5,221 nt of DNA from Treponema sp. (GTDB lineage Bacteria > Spirochaetota > Spirochaetia > Treponematales > Breznakiellaceae): positions 1 to 5,221 of the forward strand of contig JAITNU010000211.1 of assembly GCA_031290325.1 (NCBI GenBank). Direction: 5' to 3'. Of this stretch, positions 1-5,221 are shown piece by piece; position 1 is the stretch's first letter; each line of letters starts with the position of its first letter. The position numbers were made by a program, and so were the translations under genes. The notes under the pieces were generated by a model. It did no database searches. It was not told the origin of the DNA and saw only the letters and a list, made by a program, of their open reading frames with translations.

Positions 1-14
1 TTGAATCCTGCTGG

Positions 15-2240
15 ATGGAGACCGGGGAAGATACCTGTAAGTATGGTTTTATGTTTGTGGCACCATCCTCCAGGAAAAAACATGTTCAACGGTATGTGGA
101 CTATCGGAAGCACGGTTTGATAGGGCGAATTAGAAACAAGGTTCTGGGGGTGATTTTGTCCACATCCCTGGGCGCCTTGCTGCTCTTGAGCGTTACCGGT
201 ATGGTGAGTATTTTTAATATGCGCAGCATCTCAATTAAACATAATTACCAACTGGGCAATACAGCGGCAGAGAATAGTCAGGAAGCATTGAAGTCCCAGG
301 TGTGGGAACAGCTTATGAGTCTCGCGCAGGATAAAGCTGCTCTTTCTGATGAAAAACTATCGGCCATACAGAATCAGACCAAAATGCTGGCCGATATGGC
401 TACCAATATTTATACCTATAAAAACCAATACACCCCGAGGCTGATTGATTATCTGCATCCCGATCAGGTGGGAACCACCGTTCCCCATATCAGAAGTGCG
501 GAAGGTGTTCCCTTTGCTGCTATCCAGAATGAAGTCTACCTTGCGGCAAATGTGGTCGATATGCTGCGTCAGATTACGGTTGCGGATATGGGCATTACCA
601 CAAGTTATGTCGGCGGGGAAGCAGGATACTTCATTGACGTGGAACAGGCCGCACCCGGCCCGGCCTTCAGGACAGATTACGACCCCCGCAGTCGTGCATG
701 GTACATCGAGGCTAAGGCAAAAGATGGTCTCACCTGGTCTGATATTTTTGCCGATGCTTCAGGCAGAGGCGCCAGTATCTCTTGTGCCATGCCTTTTTAC
801 GATAACTCGAATGGTGGACATATATTCAAAGGCGTAGCCGCAAATGGAACGGTCTTGTCAGAAAACGTAAGCAAGATTATTGATTCCACCAAAATCGGTA
901 AAACCGGTTATGCCTTCCTACTCAACGAGACAGGGTACGTCATCGTTACCCCTGGGAATATCGGTCTGGTGGCCGATGAGACCGGCAACATTATCGGGGA
1001 AGATTATTCCCAAAGTGATAATCTGGATATTCGGGAACTTGCCTATCGTATGGTGCACAAGGAACGCGGCTTACAGGAACTGGAGATGGACGGCAAGGCG
1101 GTGTACGTGGCCTATCATCCGCTTTCTGCGATTGACTGGAGTCTCGGAGTGGTTGTTCCCATTAACGAGGTGATCGCTCCGGCAATACTCATACGCCAGG
1201 GCATTTTGTCCCTCACCCAAACCGCAATCGCAGGGATCGACCACACTATGGTAACGATCCTGCTGATTGTGGTAATGATTATCGTCTCTGCCGTACTGAT
1301 AACCATTTTTCTGGCCATCCGCTTGTCAAACAGTCTTACCGCTCCCATCACCGCTCTGACTGAAGGGGCTAAAATCATAGGTAGTGGTGACTTGAACTAC
1401 CAGCTTGTGGTTAAAACCGGCGATGAAATCGAGATGCTCGCCGAAACCTTCAATCAGATGATTGGGAATATAAAACACATCACTGCTGAAAGGGAACGTA
1501 TCGGCACGGAATTGAACGTTGCCACCCAAATACAGGCCAGCATGTTGCCCTGTATTTTTCCGGATCGGAAGGAATTCGATATCTATGCGGAGATGCATCC
1601 TGCAAAAGAGGTTGGCGGTGATTTCTACGACTTTTTCCTGATCGACGAGAACAGACTGGCGGTGGTCATTGCCGACGTATCGGGCAAGGGGGTGCCTGCG
1701 GCATTATTTATGGTCATTACGAAAACCCTGCTCAAGAACCATGCTCAAATGGGTAAGCCGCTGAACGAAGTTTTTTACACGGTGAACAATCAATTATGCG
1801 AAAATAACGAAGCCAGTATGTTTGTTACCACGTTTATGGGGGTCCTGGAGATTAACACGGGAAAGTTCAGCTATGTAAACGGCGGGCATAATCCCCCGGT
1901 CATCAGGCAGGGAGACAGCGCGTTTACCTGGCTGAAAACAAAACCAGGACTGGTGTTGGCCAGTATAGAAAACATGCAATTCAAGGTGATGGAAACCACC
2001 CTTGCTGAAAACGATGTGTTGTTTTTGTATACTGATGGGGTGAATGAAGCCATGAATACTGAAGAAGAATTCTTCGGCAATCAGCGTATTCTTGATGTAC
2101 TGAATGCGGAAAACGTAAAGAACAGCACGATTCGTGACTATATCAAGGTAATGCTGGATGATATCAACACCTTTGCAAATGGTGCCGACCAGGCGGATGA
2201 TATTACGATGCTCATGCTACAATGTAAGCGACTGGCATAG
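15..2240 (+). CDS. Membrane sensor phosphatase: dCACHE - HAMP - SpoIIE/RsbU-type PP2C
   Basis: This is a transmembrane receptor whose cytoplasmic output is a PP2C-type serine phosphatase; relatives dephosphorylate STAS-domain anti-sigma antagonists. A first membrane segment lies at about residues 43-67 and a second at about 411-435. The extracytoplasmic stretch between them looks like a double CACHE domain, with Tyr222, Arg227, Trp229 and Tyr230 in a Y-x4-R-x-W-Y pattern. A HAMP domain follows (about 436-490, with Pro444 and the acidic GDEIEML segment at 469-475). A short helical linker ends in the family's IQASMLP signature (506-512). The phosphatase domain (about 520-738) has its metal-binding acidic residues: GGDFYD (Asp536, Asp539), ADVSGKG (Asp554), YTDG (Asp674) and ADD (Asp728, Asp729), plus GGHNPP at 623-628, so it should be active. 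No kinase or STAS partner is encoded here. The start is uncertain: the frame is open to the left edge, no clear ribosome site precedes Met1, and TTG at 117 has a GGAAG six bases upstream. Confidence 0.93.
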   Translation: METGEDTCKYGFMFVAPSSRKKHVQRYVDYRKHGLIGRIRNKVLGVILSTSLGALLLLSVTGMVSIFNMRSISIKHNYQLGNTAAENSQEALKSQVWEQLMSLAQDKAALSDEKLSAIQNQTKMLADMATNIYTYKNQYTPRLIDYLHPDQVGTTVPHIRSAEGVPFAAIQNEVYLAANVVDMLRQITVADMGITTSYVGGEAGYFIDVEQAAPGPAFRTDYDPRSRAWYIEAKAKDGLTWSDIFADASGRGASISCAMPFYDNSNGGHIFKGVAANGTVLSENVSKIIDSTKIGKTGYAFLLNETGYVIVTPGNIGLVADETGNIIGEDYSQSDNLDIRELAYRMVHKERGLQELEMDGKAVYVAYHPLSAIDWSLGVVVPINEVIAPAILIRQGILSLTQTAIAGIDHTMVTILLIVVMIIVSAVLITIFLAIRLSNSLTAPITALTEGAKIIGSGDLNYQLVVKTGDEIEMLAETFNQMIGNIKHITAERERIGTELNVATQIQASMLPCIFPDRKEFDIYAEMHPAKEVGGDFYDFFLIDENRLAVVIADVSGKGVPAALFMVITKTLLKNHAQMGKPLNEVFYTVNNQLCENNEASMFVTTFMGVLEINTGKFSYVNGGHNPPVIRQGDSAFTWLKTKPGLVLASIENMQFKVMETTLAENDVLFLYTDGVNEAMNTEEEFFGNQRILDVLNAENVKNSTIRDYIKVMLDDINTFANGADQADDITMLMLQCKRLA

Positions 2241-2245
2241 CAGGT

Positions 2246-3367
2246 ATGCAAAAACTAATTTATGTTAATAACGCTGCCAGTGCTTTTCCCCTCGCTCCTG
2301 GTGTTGTGGAGGCCATGACCGGATGTATGGAAAAACCGCCCTGCCAATCAGGGAGGGATACGTCCGGTAAGGCAGATGAGCTGCTCGAATGTCGGGAAAC
2401 CGCGATGCGACTTATGGCGCTCAGTTCCGGTCATATCGTCCTCACCCCTGGTGCGACCTACGCGCTCAATCTCGCAATCCTGGGCATGGACCTCAAGGCC
2501 GGCGATGTGGTGATAAGTTCCGTTATGGAACATAACTCGGTATTACGGCCCCTGGCGCGGCTTGAAGATCTCGCCCATATCACGGTGCGGTATGTTCCGC
2601 TGGATAGGTGGATGGCTTTAGATCCTGTCCGGTACGAACAGTTCCTCCTGGAAAAGCCCCGGCTGGTGGTGTTAAGCCACGGCAGTAATGTTACCGGACG
2701 TATCAACCCCATTGCCGAATGGTTTCAAAAAGCGAAAGCCACCGGCGCCCTTACCCTCCTGGATGCCGGCCAAACCATGGGCCGTATTCCCGTGCATCCC
2801 CAGGACTTACACGCCGATATGGTTGTTTTTCCCGGTCATAAGGGCCTGCGGGGTCCTCTGGGAACCGGCGTCTTATATGTAGGGCCTGGGGTCAACCTGG
2901 TTCCGCTCATTACCGGTGGGACTGGCGTCAAAAGTGAACTGCGCCTCCAGCCAGAGGGGAGGCTTGAAGCGGGAACCCCCAACACCCCGGCCTTTGCGGG
3001 ATTAACTGTGGCCATGAGGTATCACCTGGAACACCGCCAATACGAGGCTGAATACCGGCTTGCCACCCATGTCATGGCTGCTCTGGTATCCCTGCCGCGG
3101 ATCCAGGTCTTTGATCCCGAAGCCATCCCCCGGCTGCCCATTGTTTCCTTTACCATAAAGGGTATGACAGTGGAGGACGCGGGCTTTGCCCTGAGTGAGA
3201 GTTTTAATATCCGCTGCCGTACCGGTCTCCATTGCGCCCCCCTCATCCACCGGTATTTAGGGAGCCTTCCTGAGGGCACCATAAGGTACAGCCCGTCTCT
3301 GATGACCAGCCCGGAAGATCTGCACGATGCGCTTGAGGCGGTACGGAGCCTGGGGGAATCTTGTTAA
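2246..3367 (+). CDS. Cysteine desulfurase-family PLP enzyme (class V aminotransferase fold)
   Basis: This is a 373-residue cytosolic PLP enzyme of the class V aminotransferase fold, closest in style to the short desulfurase-like family often named after Enterococcus EF2568. The N-terminal YVNNAAS segment (6-12) matches the family opening, which supports this start. The MEHNS segment (94-98) supplies His96, the residue that stacks on PLP. Asn148, Asp173 and Gln176 sit at the usual cofactor positions. FPGHKG (195-200) carries the Schiff-base lysine Lys199, and RTGLHCAP (325-332) places Cys330 at the SufS/CsdA-type persulfide position. The expected reaction is L-cysteine to alanine plus enzyme-bound persulfide, but selenocysteine or another beta-elimination substrate is also possible. 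No IscU, SufE or SufU scaffold is adjacent, so it is unlikely to be the housekeeping Fe-S enzyme. The gene begins 5 bases after the phosphatase stop, with only an AGG almost touching the ATG, so translation is probably coupled to the upstream gene. Confidence 0.9.
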   Translation: MQKLIYVNNAASAFPLAPGVVEAMTGCMEKPPCQSGRDTSGKADELLECRETAMRLMALSSGHIVLTPGATYALNLAILGMDLKAGDVVISSVMEHNSVLRPLARLEDLAHITVRYVPLDRWMALDPVRYEQFLLEKPRLVVLSHGSNVTGRINPIAEWFQKAKATGALTLLDAGQTMGRIPVHPQDLHADMVVFPGHKGLRGPLGTGVLYVGPGVNLVPLITGGTGVKSELRLQPEGRLEAGTPNTPAFAGLTVAMRYHLEHRQYEAEYRLATHVMAALVSLPRIQVFDPEAIPRLPIVSFTIKGMTVEDAGFALSESFNIRCRTGLHCAPLIHRYLGSLPEGTIRYSPSLMTSPEDLHDALEAVRSLGESC

Positions 3368-3369
3368 GG
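3366..3369 (+). promoter_or_regulatory. Ribosome binding site AAGG that sets the start of the 95-residue protein
   Basis: AAGG overlaps the TAA stop of the desulfurase-like gene and lies five bases before ATG 3375. The same frame is open further upstream to an ATG at 3327 inside the preceding gene, but that start would add 16 residues that merely shadow the other frame. This site favours 3375. Confidence 0.6.
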
Positions 3370-3374
3370 TCACC

Positions 3375-3662
3375 ATGAAGATTATCCAGGTTCATCCATT
3401 AGAAAATTGTCTGGAAGGTGATTTTGTGTATCACTATGTGTTTGATTGTCCCTGGACGCACGAGACGATCCTCCTTATGCAGGACCTGGGGACCTTACAA
3501 TACTATGAAACCTTTCCCAAGCCTATGTTTCGGGTTACCTGTCCTGATGGGACGATCATAAAGGGGGTTGAAACCACCCCAGCCTGCCGGGTTATTTTTC
3601 CGAAAACCAGTACCGCAGCGGCCCGGAAACGGTTTGAGGGGAGGTATGAACCACTTGTATAG
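3375..3662 (+). CDS. Conserved-looking 95-residue protein of unknown function
   Basis: I do not recognise this family with certainty. The 95-residue product has no signal peptide or membrane segment and should be cytosolic. It is compact and rich in aromatics, with four cysteines (12, 25, 56, 71) that do not form a CxxC pair. A central LGTLQYYETFPKPMFRV stretch (38-54) followed by a glycine turn and IIKGVE (61-66) looks like a small mostly-beta domain. The C-terminus is basic (about 77-90). The start at 3375 is chosen because AAGG lies five bases upstream and the gap to the previous gene is seven bases. This arrangement suggests it is co-transcribed and possibly works with the desulfurase-like enzyme, for instance as an acceptor or accessory protein. 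That role is inferred from position only. Confidence 0.72.
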   Translation: MKIIQVHPLENCLEGDFVYHYVFDCPWTHETILLMQDLGTLQYYETFPKPMFRVTCPDGTIIKGVETTPACRVIFPKTSTAAARKRFEGRYEPLV

Positions 3663-3683
3663 TACTATAATTTTTAGTATGAT
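3655..3683 (+). promoter_or_regulatory. Candidate sigma-70-type promoter for the downstream three-gene unit
   Basis: TTGTAT (3655-3660) and TATGAT (3678-3683) are separated by exactly 17 bases, with the -10 box one mismatch from consensus and the -35 box matching in its TTG half. Transcription would start around 3690, shortly before the strong ribosome site at 3699. A TATAAT also occurs at 3666-3671 but has no -35 box at usable distance. The -35 box overlaps the end of the 95-residue gene. This would let the last three genes be expressed independently of the phosphatase operon. Confidence 0.45.
3658..3669. promoter_or_regulatory. Perfect 12-base palindrome TATAGTACTATA, possible operator
   Basis: TATAGTACTATA reads the same on both strands. 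It covers the TAG stop of the 95-residue gene, the last three bases of the proposed -35 box and part of the spacer, where a dimeric repressor would block polymerase. A TACTA/TAGTA inverted pair (3663-3667 and 3675-3679) adds further symmetry. The sequence is AT-rich, so chance symmetry is possible, and no regulator gene is visible here. Confidence 0.3.
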
Positions 3684-3698
3684 ATCCTGAATGTTAAT

Positions 3699-3704
3699 AG
3701 GAGG
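3699..3704 (+). promoter_or_regulatory. Strong Shine-Dalgarno AGGAGG
   Basis: AGGAGG sits six bases before ATG 3711 and is among the best ribosome sites in the window. It supports translation of the short protein from 3711 rather than from an internal in-frame ATG at 3762, whose G-run directly touches the start codon. Confidence 0.8.
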
Positions 3705-3710
3705 TTTAGA

Positions 3711-3914
3711 ATGGGAATACAAATAGTTACCATTTATTCACAAATTAACAAAGAAGGGGGGATGCGTGCGCAAATGCGTCTTGCTATGATGACCGGTACT
3801 CCCTATCAGGGTGCGGCGAATGTAGCAGATACCAATGAAACCCTCAAGCGATTTTACATGGCCTATCGTCATATAACGGGGAAAGATTATCCCTATAAGA
3901 AAGAAGGGATTTGA
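3711..3914 (+). CDS. Small 67-residue protein of unknown function
   Basis: I do not recognise this protein. It is 67 residues, soluble in appearance, without cysteines or a membrane segment. The middle (about 16-30) is GGMRAQMRLAMMTGT, rich in methionine and basic residues and likely helical. A second likely helix (about 41-57) ends in the ITGKDYP segment (55-61). Evidence that it is real: a consensus AGGAGG six bases upstream, a three-base gap to the next gene, and placement as first gene of the unit behind a candidate promoter. Its stop is followed almost immediately by the first V4R-like gene, whose own ribosome site (AAGAAGGG, 3901-3908) lies inside this coding sequence, so the two are probably translated together. 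A role as small partner or subunit of the V4R-like proteins is an inference from context. Confidence 0.75.
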   Translation: MGIQIVTIYSQINKEGGMRAQMRLAMMTGTPYQGAANVADTNETLKRFYMAYRHITGKDYPYKKEGI

Positions 3915-3917
3915 ACT

Positions 3918-4460
3918 ATGGCTCAATATATTAAGCATGAAATACTGCTGGATCATCAATTTGACCGGAACCGGTGCCGTCATACTATAAATGGCATCAC
4001 CTCGGTATTGCACTGTCATCATTTTGCGACCCTTACCACCCAGGTTGCCAATGATTGCAGCTTACTGGACGCGAAAAAGCTCCTGGCCGATAGTGCAGAA
4101 GATGCTTTTTACCTGGTACTGACCGGTTACTATAAACAGTACAGCATCACCAGCATTAACGAGCGCATTAGTATCGGGGAACAGTACTTCTCCGCCGCCG
4201 GTCTGGGCAAACTCAAGGTACGCTGCGCCGGGGTGTGTTCAGGGGAGGTAGTTCTGGAGCATAGTCATGTGGATGAGGGCTGGATAAAAAAATGGGGCCT
4301 TGCCGATCAGCCGGTGAATCATATTGGCTGCGGTTATATTAACGCCCTCTTTTCCGCAGTTTTTGATCGGAGCAAACGGACTTTTCGGGCAGTGGAACAG
4401 GAAAGCATTGCTATGGGCGCGGATGTTTCGATTATTCGAATTAGTGATGTAGCAGTCTGA
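3918..4460 (+). CDS. V4R-like (4-vinyl reductase / hydrocarbon-binding fold) protein, first of a pair
   Basis: This 180-residue cytosolic protein lacks a signal peptide and membrane segments. The C-terminal half has the pattern expected of a V4R-like domain: FSAAG (91-95), a GE-VVLEH strand (109-115), a glycine-bearing CGYINALFSAVF helix (138-149) and a closing E-x6-G segment (Glu160 to Gly167). V4R domains bind small hydrophobic ligands or metal in proteins such as BchJ and the XylR/DmpR sensors. The two cysteines expected around the closing segment are replaced by Ser163 and Ser171. There are instead other potential metal ligands: HCHH (32-35), Cys103 and Cys107, HSH (115-117) and Cys138. 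It aligns with the next protein at FSA, GE, a His and the final glycine, so the two look like diverged paralogues. An ATC-hydrolase-like relation is an alternative. Ribosome site AAGAAGGG is nine bases before the ATG. Confidence 0.85.
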   Translation: MAQYIKHEILLDHQFDRNRCRHTINGITSVLHCHHFATLTTQVANDCSLLDAKKLLADSAEDAFYLVLTGYYKQYSITSINERISIGEQYFSAAGLGKLKVRCAGVCSGEVVLEHSHVDEGWIKKWGLADQPVNHIGCGYINALFSAVFDRSKRTFRAVEQESIAMGADVSIIRISDVAV

Positions 4461-4475
4461 GGAGGGTGCATCAAA

Positions 4476-5090
4476 ATGGCTATTGATAGAAAGCGCATTG
4501 TGGAAGAACTTTCCAAGATTGAATTACTCGGGGATAAAACCGGCCTGATTCCAGGCTATGGGGTGTTTCTCCAGCAGCTCCCCGCGCTGATGTGGAATCT
4601 CTTTGCAGAACGTCTGACCAGGGCAGTACCTCCTGAGCTTCAGGAAACAGCAGAATGGCTTTTAATAGACGCTGCCCATGAATGTGGGTATCACACCGGC
4701 TACGGCATCATCACCTCAGAAGAATGGACCGCCGTGGTAGAACCTATTATAGAAAAAGTACCTGAAGATATCCTTGAAGGGGCCTTTGCAGTTTTCTCCG
4801 CCTGGGGTTGGGCGAACGCGGTGATCCATGAACTCGTTCCAGGAGAGAAAATGGTGATCCATGCCTATGATTACTACGAAGCCGATGTGGTGAGTTACGG
4901 CATCTCCAACAAGTTGAGTGCCTATACCCTGACTGGTGTTTCCGCCGCGTTCATGGACTTGGCTTATGGCGGCGCCTATGATCCTACGGGGGCCACAGGT
5001 TTAAATACCTTTACCTGCAAGCAGACCAAGGGTATTGAATGTGGTGATGTGTTCGGTGAATTTATCGTTACCAAGGTTCCTCATTCTTAA
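4476..5090 (+). CDS. V4R-like (4-vinyl reductase / hydrocarbon-binding fold) protein, second of a pair
   Basis: This 204-residue cytosolic protein resembles the V4R fold more clearly than its neighbour. A helical N-terminal region (about 1-65) leads to AAHECGYHTGYG (66-77), with His68, Cys70 and His73. Next come FSAWGW (107-112), a GEKMVIHAY strand (123-131), a TGVSAAFMDLAYG helix (153-165) and the closing segment from Gln183 to Phe196 with Gly190-Asp191. At the positions of the usual V4R cysteines it has Gly186 and Gly194, with Cys181 and Cys189 close by. His129 matches His115 of the preceding protein. Known V4R proteins sense or bind aromatic or hydrophobic compounds, or assist tetrapyrrole reduction; which applies here cannot be told. 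GGAGG (4461-4465) directly follows the previous stop and is ten bases before the ATG. It is the last gene of the unit, followed at once by the terminator repeat. Confidence 0.88.
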   Translation: MAIDRKRIVEELSKIELLGDKTGLIPGYGVFLQQLPALMWNLFAERLTRAVPPELQETAEWLLIDAAHECGYHTGYGIITSEEWTAVVEPIIEKVPEDILEGAFAVFSAWGWANAVIHELVPGEKMVIHAYDYYEADVVSYGISNKLSAYTLTGVSAAFMDLAYGGAYDPTGATGLNTFTCKQTKGIECGDVFGEFIVTKVPHS

Positions 5091-5165
5091 CCACGGAGTT
5101 TCACGGAGTACCCACAGAGGGAATACAAAATCTCTTTCCTCCTCCGTGGTTTTTCTTCTTTTTTG
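5090..5165 (+). terminator. Probable transcription terminator formed by an inverted repeat
   Basis: ACCACGGAG (5090-5098) is perfectly complementary to CTCCGTGGT (5142-5150), and the right arm is followed by a T-rich run (5151-5164). The left arm starts on the last base of the preceding stop codon. The 43-base loop is long for an intrinsic terminator, but AGAG (5116-5119) can pair with CTCT (5132-5135) inside it. On the opposite strand no comparable T-run follows, so it should act mainly for the + strand genes. Confidence 0.6.
5092..5119. repeat. Short direct repeats CACGGAG, CACGGAG, CACAGAG
   Basis: Three near-identical heptamers start at 5092, 5102 and 5113, a spacing of 10-11 bases, and an inverted copy CTCCGTG lies at 5142-5148. 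This matches a style of dispersed intergenic element (CCACGGAG / CACGGAG / CACAGAG arrays closed by CTCCGTGG) that I recall from several bacterial phyla. Whether it is multicopy in this genome cannot be seen here. Confidence 0.55.
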
Positions 5166-5168
5166 TAA

Positions 5169-5203
5169 CCACGAAACGAACAGTTTTTTCCTGTGGTTCG
5201 TGG
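5169..5203. repeat. Second intergenic hairpin, CCACGAA / TTCGTGG
   Basis: CCACGAA (5169-5175) pairs perfectly with TTCGTGG (5197-5203), and ACAG (5180-5183) with CTGT (5191-5194) inside it, leaving a loop of six T and one C. It resembles the preceding element in layout (CCACG-arm then inverted copy) but with a different core, suggesting a related repeat type placed in tandem. It has no T-run after the right arm, so it is unlikely to be a terminator by itself. Confidence 0.5.
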
Positions 5204-5221
5204 GAAATATTCTTCGAAGCG

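Noticed and set aside
82..120. A 12-codon open frame starting at ATG 82 behind AGGA, ending over the alternative TTG start at 117 of the sensor gene.
   Set aside because: It would be an upstream leader only if the sensor really starts at 117. That start is unproven, and the peptide has no attenuation signature such as repeated codons, so chance is more likely.
445..1173. Two open frames of 130 and 97 codons on the + strand inside the sensor gene.
   Set aside because: They lie wholly within a strongly supported coding region in another frame and their translations have no domain-like pattern.
3002..3282. Two overlapping antisense open frames opposite the end of the desulfurase-like gene.
   Set aside because: They shadow conserved codons of the enzyme, including the Cys330 region, and have no ribosome site or recognisable protein pattern.
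3762..3914. Internal start ATG 3762 preceded by a G-run as the true start of the small protein.
   Set aside because: The G-run touches the start codon, leaving no spacing for ribosome binding, whereas AGGAGG is well placed for ATG 3711.
3738..4022. An antisense open frame of 94 codons across the 67-residue gene and the start of the first V4R-like gene.
   Set aside because: The + strand genes here have good ribosome sites and tight junctions; the antisense frame has no such support.
5091..5150. Regularly spaced CACGGAG repeats as a CRISPR array.
   Set aside because: The repeat units are seven bases with 3-4 base gaps, far shorter than CRISPR repeats and spacers, and no cas gene is nearby.
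5212..5219. Eight-base palindrome CTTCGAAG at the right edge.
   Set aside because: It is too short to mean anything by itself and is cut off by the window end.

Overview
The window reads as part of a bacterial chromosome at moderate GC, with all six genes on the + strand and very tight spacing. The first gene is a membrane sensor joined to a SpoIIE/RsbU-type PP2C phosphatase. Such proteins are abundant in spirochaetes, and the protein style and base composition would suit a Treponema-like, gut-associated spirochaete. That placement is an inference from style; no rRNA or marker gene is present to prove it.

Layout: (1) 15-2240, dCACHE-HAMP-PP2C sensor phosphatase; (2) 2246-3367, a PLP-dependent class V aminotransferase of the cysteine-desulfurase family with the lysine and a SufS-like cysteine both in place; (3) 3375-3662, an unrecognised 95-residue protein; (4) a 48-base gap holding a candidate promoter and a perfect 12-base palindrome; (5) 3711-3914, an unrecognised 67-residue protein behind a strong ribosome binding site; (6) 3918-4460 and (7) 4476-5090, two small soluble proteins that look like diverged paralogues with a V4R-like (4-vinyl reductase / hydrocarbon-binding) fold; (8) 5090-5203, a repeat-rich intergenic tail with two hairpins, the first followed by a T-rich run and probably acting as the terminator.

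Genes 1-3 are separated by 5 and 7 bases and probably form one transcript. The last three genes are separated by 3 and 15 bases and probably form a second unit that can start from the 3655-3683 promoter, or be read through from upstream. The working hypothesis is a small cassette in which a desulfurase-like enzyme supplies sulfur (or selenium), or handles a related amino acid, alongside two V4R-like proteins that bind a small ligand or metal. The sensor phosphatase may feed an extracellular cue into a partner-switch circuit whose kinase and anti-sigma antagonist are not in this window. The functional link between the genes rests on proximity only.
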